From assembly GCA_900550965.1 (NCBI GenBank), contig URUC01000004.1, forward strand, positions 1 through 40,490: a DNA stretch of 40,490 nt, given 5' to 3'. Position numbers and translations under genes: made by a program. The notes under the pieces are model-generated. The model saw nothing but the letters and a program-made list of their open reading frames with translations, was not told the DNA's origin and ran no database searches. The DNA is from an uncultured Collinsella sp. (GTDB lineage Bacteria > Actinomycetota > Coriobacteriia > Coriobacteriales > Coriobacteriaceae). This document shows, one piece after another, positions 10,442 to 18,375 of the stretch; position 1 is the first letter of the stretch; each line of letters starts with the position of its first letter.

Positions 10442-11033
10442 TCAGGCTACCTGCTTCCTGGATGTAGCGCTCGATGAGCTTCTTCTGCTCGGCCTCGTCC
10501 TCGAGTGCCTCGCCCACGATCTTGGTGGCGACGGCAACGGACAGGTCGGCGATAGAGCTCGCGGCACCGGCGTAGATGGACTTGCGCTCGTCCTCGACGG
10601 TCGTGTGGGCCTTGGCGATGATCTCCTCGGCCTCCTTGTGAGCAGCCTCGATGATACGGGCGCGCTCGGACTCGGCGTCCTTACGGGCCTCGAGAACGAT
10701 GTCGGCAGCCTGACGACGGGCGTCGGTAACGATCGAGTCGGACTCAGCGCGCTTGGCGATAGCCTCCTGCTTGGTCTTCTCGGCCTCGTCGAGGCTCTCC
10801 TCGATCTTCTTGCCGCGCTCCTCCATGGTTTTCATGATGCCCGGCAGGGCGACCTTGGCCAGCACGATCCAGATGATCAGGAAGGCGATAAGCGCCGGGA
10901 TGAACTCCGCCATCTTAGGGATGAGGATGTCCGCACCGGCAGCGCCGTCCTCGGCGAACGCGGAAACCGGCATGAGCAGCGCGGCCGCGGACGCGGAGAG
11001 TGCGATCGCGCTCTTCTGGGATGAAAGATTCAT
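10431..11033 (-). CDS. atpF: F1Fo ATP synthase b subunit with N-terminal signal-peptide-like extension
   Basis: 200 aa. The true b-type region starts near residue 40 with the membrane helix (IPALIAFLIIWIVLAKVALP), followed by the long charged coiled coil of the peripheral stalk (EERGKKIEESLDEAEKTKQE onwards). Ahead of it are ~30 residues that look like a cleavable signal peptide: a short basic start, a hydrophobic Ala/Leu core, then AFA and EDGAAG. The start ATG at 11033 has GGAG eight bases upstream. The extension is uncommon for E. coli-like b subunits but occurs in some other lineages. Next to atpE upstream and overlapping atpH downstream. Confidence 0.93.
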   Translation of the reverse strand: MNLSSQKSAIALSASAAALLMPVSAFAEDGAAGADILIPKMAEFIPALIAFLIIWIVLAKVALPGIMKTMEERGKKIEESLDEAEKTKQEAIAKRAESDSIVTDARRQAADIVLEARKDAESERARIIEAAHKEAEEIIAKAHTTVEDERKSIYAGAASSIADLSVAVATKIVGEALEDEAEQKKLIERYIQEAGSLNAD

Positions 11034-11048
11034 ACTTGACGCTCCGTG

Positions 11049-11243
11049 CTATTTAACGATCAGCGCGACAACGAAGCCGATCAGAGCCAGAGCCTCGCCG
11101 AAGGCGGAGCCCATGATGAAGACGGTGAACACGCGGCCCTGGACCTCAGGCTGACGGGCCATAGCACCCGTAGCACCCAGAGCAGACAGGCCGATAGCAA
11201 GACCAGCGCCGATAACACCGAGACCGTAACCGATAACTCCCAC
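11049..11243 (-). CDS. atpE: F1Fo ATP synthase c subunit (rotor ring proteolipid)
   Basis: 64 aa, shorter than the usual 70-85. Two membrane helices are joined by the polar loop ARQPE. The ion-carrying Glu is in GSAFGEALALIG of helix 2. The residues beside it argue for protons: Na+-type rings have Gln in helix 1 and Ser/Thr after the Glu, whereas here the matching positions are Ile and Ala. The start is GTG at 11243 with a strong AAAGGAGGAATC site; no alternative start fits. The 125 bases up to atpB hold no gene. Confidence 0.94.
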   Translation of the reverse strand: MGVIGYGLGVIGAGLAIGLSALGATGAMARQPEVQGRVFTVFIMGSAFGEALALIGFVVALIVK

Positions 11244-11368
11244 GATTCCTCCTTTGTCGTGCGTGTCTTATTTCACGCAGGATAACCTTTTTTATAACTG
11301 CCGGGCTCCATGGGTACGGGCACCGGCGGTTTAACGAATTGCCTTACCTTGAAGGCGCGAGCGGAAGG

Positions 11369-12172
11369 CTACTCCTCCTCCGCGACCTCCTCTGCCTCAG
11401 AGACATACACGGCGGTAAGGACCGTGAAGACGTAAGCCTGGATGGCGCCGACCACAAGCTCGATCGCATAGATCAGGATGAGGATGGCAAGCCAGGCTAG
11501 CGAAGGCAGGGCGCCGACGGCGTGGGCCGCGGAAACCTGCTGAAGCAGCGGCTGCATGAACATGCTCGCCATGATGGCGAACGAGCCCATGACCACGTGT
11601 CCTGCGAACATGTTGCAGAACAGACGGACGGCAAGCGTGATGAGACGCAGGAAGGTCGAGAAAAGCTCGACGACCCACACAAGCACGTTCATCGGGAAGC
11701 TTACGCCCTGCGGGGCGAGGCTCTTGATGTAGCCGATCACGCCGTGAGCCTTGCATCCGTAGTAGATGAAATACACGAAGGCGAAGATGGCGAGCGCGGC
11801 GGTGGAGCCGATTGCGCCGGTGCCGGGCTTCATTCCCGGAATCAGGCCGATCATGTTATTGATCAGGATGAACAGGAAAAGCGAGCACAGGAACGGGAAG
11901 TGCTTCTTCCAGTTCTCACCCACGACGCCCTTGCCGATATCGTTCTCGACGTACTCGATGATGTACTCGAAACCGTTGACGAAGAAGCCCTTGGGGACCA
12001 GGGTCTGCTTCTTCTTGAACACGGCCAGGACGATCAGGAGCACGATCGTGGAGACGATCAGCCAAAACGAGTACTGCGTGATGCCGCAGCTCAGATCGCC
12101 CACGACAGGGGTGGAGCTGAACTCGCTGACCAGATGATTAATCTCATCAGGCAGCTTTTCAAAAATTTCCAC
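11369..12172 (-). CDS. atpB: F1Fo ATP synthase a subunit
   Basis: 267 aa, five or six membrane helices. The essential Arg is in STFLRLITLAVRLFCNMFAGH, the conserved helix that faces the c-ring, and the next helix has AIELVVGAIQAYVFTVLTAVY. Subunit a forms the two half-channels for the coupling ion. It follows the atpI-like gene by three bases and precedes atpE. The C-terminus is acidic (SEAEEVAEEE). Confidence 0.95.
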   Translation of the reverse strand: MEIFEKLPDEINHLVSEFSSTPVVGDLSCGITQYSFWLIVSTIVLLIVLAVFKKKQTLVPKGFFVNGFEYIIEYVENDIGKGVVGENWKKHFPFLCSLFLFILINNMIGLIPGMKPGTGAIGSTAALAIFAFVYFIYYGCKAHGVIGYIKSLAPQGVSFPMNVLVWVVELFSTFLRLITLAVRLFCNMFAGHVVMGSFAIMASMFMQPLLQQVSAAHAVGALPSLAWLAILILIYAIELVVGAIQAYVFTVLTAVYVSEAEEVAEEE

Positions 12173-12175
12173 GAC

Positions 12176-12487
12176 TTACCTTTCGACCTCATGAGGATCT
12201 CGCAGCGCCTTGACGACACGAACCGTGCAGGCGGCCACAAAGGCCACGAAGCCGATCGCCTCGCCCAGGAGGAACATGCGAAATGCCTCTCCGAACAACA
12301 CAAACACAACCAAGGTAAAGACGAGCAGGGCGATTGCCGAGACCGCAAGACTCACCATACCCTTGAGCATGTCCGCATTCTGTTTATCGTCAAGAACCGG
12401 CTTGAGCGTAAAGACAAAGGGAAGGAAGGCAATTGCGCCCGCGATGGCGCCTGCAACGATAGCGAGCAGATCGGCTATCTGAAACAC
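12176..12487 (-). CDS. AtpI-like small membrane protein at the head of the ATP synthase operon
   Basis: 103 aa from a GTG at 12487, preceded by GAGGA. Three or four hydrophobic segments are visible: IADLLAIVAGAIAGAIAF, a central SLAVSAIALLVFTLVVFVLF and a last IGFVAFVAACTVRVV. Position and topology match AtpI/Atp1-type proteins, which assist c-ring assembly; sequence similarity is weak. A longer frame to a TTG at 12562 is open, but a good promoter -10 (TACAAT at 12549-12554) falls inside that extension, so the shorter start is preferred. It lies three bases ahead of atpB. Confidence 0.7.
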   Translation of the reverse strand: MFQIADLLAIVAGAIAGAIAFLPFVFTLKPVLDDKQNADMLKGMVSLAVSAIALLVFTLVVFVLFGEAFRMFLLGEAIGFVAFVAACTVRVVKALRDPHEVER

Positions 12488-12548
12488 TGGCGTCCTCACT
12501 TTCCTTTTTAACGCTTCACAGAACAGTTCCCGCCAAACATTGGTGACT

Positions 12549-12576
12549 ATTGTACGAGCCAATCGCTAAAGTACAA
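12549..12576 (-). promoter_or_regulatory. Probable promoter of the ATP synthase operon
   Basis: On the minus strand, TTGTAC (12571-12576) and TACAAT (12549-12554) are separated by 16 bases, close to the sigma-70 consensus. It sits ~62 bases upstream of the GTG chosen for the atpI-like gene. A small inverted repeat (AACCGA and TCGGTT, 12575-12593) overlaps the upstream edge of the -35 and could be an operator. Confidence 0.65.
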
Positions 12577-12691
12577 CCGAAAAAGCATCGGTTAATACGC
12601 ACCTGTTCGTTTTCTTAAGACCTTCTTTATGCCGCAGGTACGGTAATACGTTTTTCTCGAACCCTGCAGGGCAAAACGTCCGTTAACAGGA

Positions 12692-12726
12692 GTGCGCGCG
12701 GTCGCCTTTTGTTCGTCCGCGCGCAC
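12692..12726. other. GC-rich hairpin in the upp/atp intergenic region
   Basis: GTGCGCGCGG at 12692-12701 pairs perfectly with CCGCGCGCAC at 12717-12726 around a 15-base loop. It lies 42 bases after the upp stop on the minus strand. No T-run follows on either strand, so it may be an attenuator or mRNA 3'-end stabiliser instead of a classical terminator. The rest of the gap between the atp promoter and upp (12600-12767) holds no gene I can support. Confidence 0.5.
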
Positions 12727-12767
12727 CGTTTCTTCGTATTTGCAGCCGCGGCCGTTTAGCCCAGCGA

Positions 12768-13415
12768 CTAGAGCGTGCCGTAGATGCGGTCGCCGGCGTC
12801 GCCGAGGCCGGGAACGATGTAGGCAGCCTCGTTGAGATGGTCGTCGATGGCGCAGGTATAGATATGTACATCGGGATCCTTCTCGGTCAGCGACTTGAGG
12901 CCCTCGGGGGCCGCGACGATGCACAGCATGCGGATGTCCTTGACACCGCGCCCGCGCAGGTAGCTGATGGCCATCTCGGCCGAACCGCCCGTGGCGAGCA
13001 TGGGGTCGACGACCAGGCAGATGCGCTGGTCGATATCCTTGGGCATCTTGCAGTAATACTCGTGCGGCTCGTGGGTGACCTCGTCGCGCTCCATGCCGAT
13101 GTGGCCCACGCGAGCGGAGGGCACCAGGTCGAGGATGCCGTCGACCATGCCAAGGCCCGCACGCAGGATGGGCACGATGGCGAGTTTCTTGCCGGCGAGC
13201 TGCTTAAACGTTGCGGTGGTGATAGGGGTCTCGACCTCGACGTCTTCCATAGGCAGGTCGCGCATGGCCTCGTAGCCGTCAAAAAGCGCGAGTTCGCGCA
13301 CGAGCTGACGGAACTGGTTGGTGCCGGTGTTTTTGTCGCGCAGGATCGACAGCTTGTGCTGGACGAGCGGGTGATCGACAAGCGTCACACGGGACGCATC
13401 GTAGGTGACGGTCAT
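12768..13415 (-). CDS. upp: Uracil phosphoribosyltransferase
   Basis: 215 aa from the ATG at 13415 (AAGGGG upstream); 20 further residues are open upstream but are not part of the family. It converts uracil and PRPP to UMP in pyrimidine salvage. The PRPP-binding loop is VVDPMLATGGSAEMAI and the uracil-binding C-terminus reads PGLGDAGDRIYGTL, the expected end of the family. The N-terminal HPLVQHKLSILRDKNTGTNQFR is also diagnostic. It lies 123 bases downstream of glpK and may be transcribed separately. Confidence 0.95.
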   Translation of the reverse strand: MTVTYDASRVTLVDHPLVQHKLSILRDKNTGTNQFRQLVRELALFDGYEAMRDLPMEDVEVETPITTATFKQLAGKKLAIVPILRAGLGMVDGILDLVPSARVGHIGMERDEVTHEPHEYYCKMPKDIDQRICLVVDPMLATGGSAEMAISYLRGRGVKDIRMLCIVAAPEGLKSLTEKDPDVHIYTCAIDDHLNEAAYIVPGLGDAGDRIYGTL

Positions 13416-13538
13416 GGGTTGATTGCCCCTTTCGTTGCGGCCGCAAAACGGCCTTGCTGACAAGGCGCGCAGCAATGTTGTCGCCGCACGCCATGCATTA
13501 GTTTAGCGGTTTGTTGTATCGAGCAGCCCATCGCAGCC

Positions 13539-15080
13539 CTACTGTGCGGTGCTGAGCGAGCGCCTGACTGCATCACGCCAGCCCGCAAGGTTTTGTTCGC
13601 GGCGCTCGGCGGACATGTGGGGAAGGAAGGTCCTAACGATCTGGGCATTTTGCTCCAGCTCTTCCAGGTCTTCCCAATAGCCGACGGCAAGACCCGCCAA
13701 GTACGCGGCACCGATTGCCGTGGTCTCCACCGTCTCGCATTGCAGCACGGGAATATCCAGCAGGTCGGCCTGGAATTGCATGATGAACTCGTTGCGCGAG
13801 GCACCGCCATCGACAGACAGGCGCTCGATCGAAAGCCCCACGTCCTGCTCCATGGCGCGCAGCACGTCGTAGCTCTGATATGCCATGGATTCGCAGGCGG
13901 CACGTACGATGGTCGCACGGCTCGAGGCGCCGGTCAGACCGCACACGATACCGCGGGCATGCGGGTCCCACCAGGGAGCGCCCAGACCCGCAAAGGCGGG
14001 AACGAAGTAGCAGCCCTCGTTGTCGCTAATCGAAGCGGCGAGTTGTGCCGACTCGCTCACGCTCGAGATGATGCCCATGTTGTTGCGAAGCCAGTTCATG
14101 GTGGAACCGGCAGCAAAGATGGAGCCCTCGAGCGCATAGCTGATCTTCCCGTTCGCAGCGATACCGATGGTGGAGACCAGACCGTTCTTGGATTCGACGA
14201 TCTCGTCGCCGGTGTTCATGAGCATAAAGCAGCCCGTGCCATAGGTGTTTTTGGTCTGGCCGGGATGGAAGCAGCAGTGACCGAACAGCGACGCCTGCTG
14301 GTCGCCCGCCACACCCATGATGGGCGGCATGTTGGTCATGATGTCGCTCGCGACGCGGCCGTAGTCACCCGAGCTCCAGCGAACCTCGGGCATCATGGAA
14401 CGTGGAACGTCAAAGAGCGCCAGCAGGTCGTCGTCCCAATCGAGCGTATAGATATTAAAGAGTGCCGTGCGGCTGGCATTGGTGTAGTCGGTGGCAAAGA
14501 CCTGGCCGCCGGTGAGGTTGTAGATGAGCCAGGTGTCGATGGTGCCAAACATGAGGTCGCCCGCCGCCGCGCTCTCGCGTGCGCCGTCGACGTTGTCGAG
14601 AATCCACTGTACCTTGGAGGCCGAGAAATACGGGTCGAGCGTGAGTCCCGTGCGGGAGCGCACCAGCTCCTCGCAACCCTGTTCAACCAACGCGTCGATT
14701 GCCGGCGCGGTACGGCGGCACTGCCATACGATGGCGTTATAGATCGGCTGACCGCTCACGCGGTCCCAGACCACCGTGGTCTCGCGCTGGTTGGAGATGC
14801 CGATGGCGGCAATGCGGTCGGAGTGGATACCGCTCTTAAACTGGACTTCCATCATGACGGCGATCTGGCTGGCAAGGACCGCCATGGGGTCTTGCTCTAC
14901 CCAACCGGGACGTGGGAAGCTGGTTTTGACGCTGCGACGTGCCTGCGCGACGATGCATCCGTACTCGTCGACGATGGTCGCAAGTACCGAGGTGGTGCCG
15001 CAGTCGAGCGCCATGATGTAGGAACCGCCAAAGTTAAACGAGGCATCTTCCATGCCCAGGCTGCCCAGATTCAACGACAT
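13539..15080 (-). CDS. glpK: Glycerol kinase
   Basis: 513 aa, FGGY family. It phosphorylates glycerol to glycerol-3-phosphate. The phosphate-binding motif LDCGTTSVLA, the substrate region ISNQRETTVVWD, the NTYGTGCFMLMNTG segment and the ATP-binding LEGSIFAAGSTMNWL and DGGASRNEFIMQFQADLL are all in place. The ATG at 15080 has AGAAAGGTG upstream. There is an extra ~20 residues (MSLNLGSLGMEDASFNFGGS) ahead of the usual start near YIMALDCGTTS; a start at the internal Met cannot be excluded. It follows the TsaC/Sua5 gene by 13 bases. No glpF or glpD lies in the window. Confidence 0.94.
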   Translation of the reverse strand: MSLNLGSLGMEDASFNFGGSYIMALDCGTTSVLATIVDEYGCIVAQARRSVKTSFPRPGWVEQDPMAVLASQIAVMMEVQFKSGIHSDRIAAIGISNQRETTVVWDRVSGQPIYNAIVWQCRRTAPAIDALVEQGCEELVRSRTGLTLDPYFSASKVQWILDNVDGARESAAAGDLMFGTIDTWLIYNLTGGQVFATDYTNASRTALFNIYTLDWDDDLLALFDVPRSMMPEVRWSSGDYGRVASDIMTNMPPIMGVAGDQQASLFGHCCFHPGQTKNTYGTGCFMLMNTGDEIVESKNGLVSTIGIAANGKISYALEGSIFAAGSTMNWLRNNMGIISSVSESAQLAASISDNEGCYFVPAFAGLGAPWWDPHARGIVCGLTGASSRATIVRAACESMAYQSYDVLRAMEQDVGLSIERLSVDGGASRNEFIMQFQADLLDIPVLQCETVETTAIGAAYLAGLAVGYWEDLEELEQNAQIVRTFLPHMSAERREQNLAGWRDAVRRSLSTAQ

Positions 15081-15093
15081 CGCTTACACCTTT

Positions 15094-15837
15094 CTATTGC
15101 ATCGGGTCGGACAGGACCCGTTCGATCTCTGATGCGGGAAGTGCGCCTTGGCGCAGGATCTGGAGCCCGCCGTGCTGGAACGACACGATGGTCGAGGCGT
15201 CGCGACACGGGGTCTCACCGGCGTCGACGGCAACATCGACCCCCTCCAGGATGCGACCCTCGACGGCGGCAAAGCTTGCCGGCGAGGGCGCACCGTGCGT
15301 GTTGGCGCTGGTGCAGGCAAGGGGGCTGCCACAGGCGCGAATGAGCGCCTGCACCACGGGCGAGGCCGAAGCGCGAAGTGCCACCGTGTCGTCGGCGGCG
15401 CGCATAAAGGTCGGCACGCAGGGGGCCGCCTTGACCACGATAGTCAGGGCGCCCGGCCAGCATCGTCGGGCGAGCACGCGGGCCTCGTTAGGGATATCCA
15501 CGCCATAGCGGTCGAGCGCTTCGACGCCATCGACCAGCCAAGCGACGGTTTGCGTGAGTTCACGTTGCTTGAGAGTGAAGATGCGGCGGTAGCCGGTACC
15601 GAGCGCAGGGACCGCGGCGCCATTGACGGTGGCTTGCGGGTCGCGCGGCCACGAGGGGGATTCGCTTGTGTCTTGGGGTGCGGCGTCCGAAAAGGCGTTA
15701 ACTGCCACAGCGACACCATAGACGGTCTCGGTCGGGATCAGGGCCAGACCGCCACAGCCGAGCACCTCGGCCGTGTGCTCGACGGCAAGCCGATGCGGCT
15801 CGCGCGCTCCCTCGTATACCCGATAGACCGTCTGCAT
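15094..15837 (-). CDS. Threonylcarbamoyl-AMP synthase (TsaC/Sua5/YrdC family) with an internal insertion
   Basis: 247 aa. The family makes threonylcarbamoyl-AMP from Thr, bicarbonate and ATP for the t6A tRNA modification. LIPTETVYGVA (about 33-43) and the IFTLKQRE motif (about 86-93) form the active site; PLACTSANTHGAPSP holds the SxN substrate motif. Between VYG and IFTLK there are ~35 extra residues (about 46-82; Pro/Ser/Ala-rich) that normal TsaC lacks. No Sua5 C-terminal domain is present. Ribosome site is weak. It precedes glpK in a probable operon. The insert is either a species-specific loop or a sign of a divergent YrdC-like role. Confidence 0.85.
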   Translation of the reverse strand: MQTVYRVYEGAREPHRLAVEHTAEVLGCGGLALIPTETVYGVAVAVNAFSDAAPQDTSESPSWPRDPQATVNGAAVPALGTGYRRIFTLKQRELTQTVAWLVDGVEALDRYGVDIPNEARVLARRCWPGALTIVVKAAPCVPTFMRAADDTVALRASASPVVQALIRACGSPLACTSANTHGAPSPASFAAVEGRILEGVDVAVDAGETPCRDASTIVSFQHGGLQILRQGALPASEIERVLSDPMQ

Positions 15838-15971
15838 GTGTATGCCAGCCCCTTACGCTCTGGTGCAAGTTTGTTTACTGTGGGGCATTCTCGCACGAAA
15901 CGTTCAATCTATTTGCCCAGAGCGCATGTTGGTTTGGTGAGCGGCTCTAGTAGTCGGTGAAAGTAAGGGGG

Positions 15972-16418
15972 TTATTGGACGGCTACGAACTTCTTTGGTC
16001 TTCCGGCGTGACGTTCTTGGGCGGCGTAACGCTCGATACTGTCTATCGTTATCATCCGACGGCCGTCGACGAGTTCAACATCGAGTTTGCCGGCTTTGAC
16101 CAGCGCGGTAATCCGCGGAGCGGAGACTTTGAGGTCCAGCGCTGCGTCTTTAAATGTTCGGCACGCCGCTTCCCGAGCGTCCTCGTGGTCGATTTCGACT
16201 GAAAGGGCCACGACCTCGGCCGAGCGTTCGTACCCTGCCGGAGTCAAACCGTTGTTGAGGTCGTCGGCCAAAAACGCCATCAGTGCCTCGGTAGCATGGG
16301 CAATCGCTTCTTCGCGCGTATCGCCATCGGCAAAGGCGCCGGGAATCTGCGGGAAGCTAGCGCAGTAACCGTCGTCTTCTTTTATGAGAACGCAGTCATA
16401 GGTAAATCGCTGCCTCAT
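15972..16418 (-). CDS. hicB: HicB-family antitoxin
   Basis: 148 aa from the ATG at 16418, which has TTGGAGG just upstream; an in-frame upstream Met would overlap hicA and lacks a site. The N-terminal partial RNase-H-like HicB fold (YDCVLIKEDDGYCASFPQIPG and AFADGDTREEAIAHATEAL) neutralises HicA. The C-terminal part (LKVSAPRITALVKAGKLDVELVDG onwards) resembles a winged or ribbon DNA-binding unit that would give autoregulation. It sits 11 bases behind hicA. The reading of the C-terminal part as DNA-binding is inference from family architecture. Confidence 0.85.
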   Translation of the reverse strand: MRQRFTYDCVLIKEDDGYCASFPQIPGAFADGDTREEAIAHATEALMAFLADDLNNGLTPAGYERSAEVVALSVEIDHEDAREAACRTFKDAALDLKVSAPRITALVKAGKLDVELVDGRRMITIDSIERYAAQERHAGRPKKFVAVQ

Positions 16419-16429
16419 TTTGCCTCCAA

Positions 16430-16615
16430 CTACCATCCAGCTTGGCGACGAATACTTGCCCACGTGCCCTTCTTTGGTCGATCACCACCAGAGCCGTTCA
16501 CGGTGACAACACGGTCACCAGAAACATACTTAGCATGACTACCGACTTGCGCGACCTTCACGAATCCATCGTGCTTGAGTAGGGCAATGATTTCCCGAAA
16601 GGTAGGAGGTTGCAT
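16430..16615 (-). CDS. hicA: HicA-family mRNA interferase toxin
   Basis: 61 aa, typical size. HicA has a dsRBD-like fold and cuts mRNA in a translation-independent way. The catalytic His is in VGSHAKYVSGDR, and the RPKKGTWASIRRQAGW end matches the family closely. AGAGG lies seven bases ahead of the ATG. It is the first gene of the hicA-hicB pair and has its own promoter and operator upstream. The local sequence upstream is much more AT-rich than the surroundings. Confidence 0.88.
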   Translation of the reverse strand: MQPPTFREIIALLKHDGFVKVAQVGSHAKYVSGDRVVTVNGSGGDRPKKGTWASIRRQAGW

Positions 16616-16640
16616 GGGCCGACCTCTTTCAGCCGTCCTA

Positions 16641-16675
16641 ATTATAAACTAATTTATAGTTTTTGCTAACCAGTT
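16641..16675 (-). promoter_or_regulatory. hicAB promoter with internal palindromic operator
   Basis: On the minus strand TTAGCA, a 17-base spacer and TATAAT (plus 16641-16646) form a good promoter. Between them lies AAACTA-N5-TAGTTT (16646-16662), a perfect 6-bp inverted repeat that touches the -10. This is the expected layout for autorepression by HicB or the HicA-HicB complex. Confidence 0.65.
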
Positions 16676-16683
16676 AATAAATA

Positions 16684-17934
16684 TTACTGGCGCTGTTTGG
16701 GCTCGGTGACGATGGCTCGGACGATGCGGGGGCGATCGGTGAGGTCGCGGACGATGCGCACGTCCGACAGACCCGCTTGGCGGCAGAGCTCGGCCGCAGC
16801 GTCGAGCGCGCCCTCGTAGAGCTCGCAGGCAAAGAGGCCGCCGGCGCGCAACATGTAGGGCGCCGCGTTGAGCAGGCGACGGAAGATATCGAGGCCGTCG
16901 GCGCCACCCTCGAGCGCCAGATCGGGCTCAAAGTCCTTGACCTCGTGCGGCAGCGAGCGCATGACATCGGTGGGGATGTAGGGCGGGTTGGAGACGAGTA
17001 CGTCAAAGGTGCCCCACTCTTCACGGGGAATGGAGCTCACCAGGTTCGTGAGGCTGAAGGCGACCTCATCGGACGTGAGGCCAAGCGCATCGCGGTTTTT
17101 GGTAGCAAGGTCGATGGCGCGCGGCTCGATATCGGTAGCAGTGCAGGTGACGTGGCCGCGACGCTCCCAGGCGATCGAGAGCGAGATACAGCCCGTGCCG
17201 CAGCCGACCTCGAGAACGCGGGCAGTGCGGGGCTCGGCTGGGGCAGGCGCAGCGGCATCCTGAGCTGAAACCGTCTCCTGGTCGGCACCCTCGATGGCGA
17301 TGCCGCATTCGTCGAGCTCGGGCTCGGCGGCTTCCGCGGCTTCGGCTTCTGCTGCTTGCGCGGCGGCTTCCTCGGCCTCGCGATCGGCCAGTTCCTCGGC
17401 ATAGGCACGGCTGCCCAGTACGTCGCCGCCTAGCGCCGCCTCATCGGCAGCCGTCAGGTTAGCGGCACGGCGCTCGGCAGTCGCCCGTTCGTCTGCCAGC
17501 GCGGCCTCGGCCTTGCGTGCCTCCTCGACCTCATCGTTCCAAGGCAGCTCAACACGCTGACGGGCAGCAGCCTCGGGGCTCAGCACCTCGGCATCCAGAT
17601 AATTGAGGACTTCCTCGACGAGCATCTCGGTTTCGGGGCGCGGAATGAGCACACCGGGAGCGCACGCGACGTCAATCATGCGAAACTGCGTGCTGCCGGT
17701 AATGTACTGTAGCGGCTCGCCTTTGGCGCGACGAACGACGGCCGCATGCATGGTCTCGAGCTGGGCCGCGTTAAGCGTCTCGTCCATACGCATATATAGG
17801 TCAATGCGCGCCAGGCCCGTGGCGGCGCACAGCAGCCACTCGGCAGAAAGACGGGGGTGCTCCTCGCCGCGCTCGGCCAGGTACTCCTTGGTCCACTCGA
17901 GACAACGCTTGATGGTCCAGATCTCGTTTGCCAT
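16684..17934 (-). CDS. prmC: Peptide chain release factor N5-glutamine methyltransferase (PrmC/HemK) with a large Ala/Glu-rich insertion
   Basis: 416 aa from the ATG at 17934 (GGGGAGGA upstream); usual PrmC is ~280. PrmC methylates the Gln of the GGQ motif in release factors. The N-terminal helical domain (1-110) ends with VLIPRPETEMLVEE. The SAM-binding motif LEVGCGTGCISLSIA begins near residue 241 and the catalytic NPPY motif reads VSNPPYIPTDV. Between the domains lie ~105 extra residues (about 118-236), very rich in Ala and Glu with a Pro-rich end, likely a long helix or disordered linker. prfA, its substrate gene, is upstream across the 589-base gap. Confidence 0.93.
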   Translation of the reverse strand: MANEIWTIKRCLEWTKEYLAERGEEHPRLSAEWLLCAATGLARIDLYMRMDETLNAAQLETMHAAVVRRAKGEPLQYITGSTQFRMIDVACAPGVLIPRPETEMLVEEVLNYLDAEVLSPEAAARQRVELPWNDEVEEARKAEAALADERATAERRAANLTAADEAALGGDVLGSRAYAEELADREAEEAAAQAAEAEAAEAAEPELDECGIAIEGADQETVSAQDAAAPAPAEPRTARVLEVGCGTGCISLSIAWERRGHVTCTATDIEPRAIDLATKNRDALGLTSDEVAFSLTNLVSSIPREEWGTFDVLVSNPPYIPTDVMRSLPHEVKDFEPDLALEGGADGLDIFRRLLNAAPYMLRAGGLFACELYEGALDAAAELCRQAGLSDVRIVRDLTDRPRIVRAIVTEPKQRQ

Positions 17935-18375
17935 GGGGTCCTCCCCTCTTAAGCGCCGGGCGGCGCGCGAATGTCGGAGCAGATTGTAAGCGAGGCCAGC
18001 GCTTGGCAAGGGACGATTGAAGGCGATTATCGAGAATCAGCCCAGAATTTTGTACCGAGCTCGCTCAAAGTGTTCGTTCGTCGACGTCTAGATTTGCATT
18101 CGTCAAGCTTTTGGCAAGGTTGCCCCAAAACTGACCAATATCTAACCAAGAACTTGCCACATCGCTTGACGCACGACCCATCAAAAATCGCTCCGCGACT
18201 TCTTGAACGATATTTTGAGCAATATTTTCGATAGCGGACTTATGCCGTCAATTACCTTAAGCAGGTAAGCAGCTCAAATGACATCACAGCCGACTGAATA
18301 AAATATCAAGGCAATGTCACCAATGACTCCCTACGGATCATTTGACAACCAAGGAAACGCCGATGTTTTGGCAAT
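17935..18375. other. Gene-poor gap between prfA and prmC; possible gene remnant
   Basis: 441 bases, more AT-rich than the flanks. No complete gene can be supported. On the minus strand one frame is open from 18247 to a TGA at 18065-18067 (60 codons), and an ATG at 18181 would give a 38-residue peptide beginning MGRASSDVASSWLDIGQFW. It reads like real protein and not random sequence, but no ribosome site is visible and I do not recognise it. It could be a remnant of a lost gene or a small ORF. A separate promoter for prmC would be expected here; I could not identify one with confidence. Confidence 0.4.

Noticed and set aside
12488..12562. TTG start of the atpI-like gene at 12562
   Set aside because: A near-consensus promoter -10 lies within this stretch, so it is probably not transcribed as part of the message.
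12592..12924. 110-codon minus-strand frame downstream of upp
   Set aside because: Begins inside upp in another frame, is Arg-rich in the manner of shadow frames, and has no ribosome site.
17971..18234. 87-codon plus-strand frame in the prfA-prmC gap
   Set aside because: No ribosome site and no recognisable sequence; the opposite strand frame reads better as protein.
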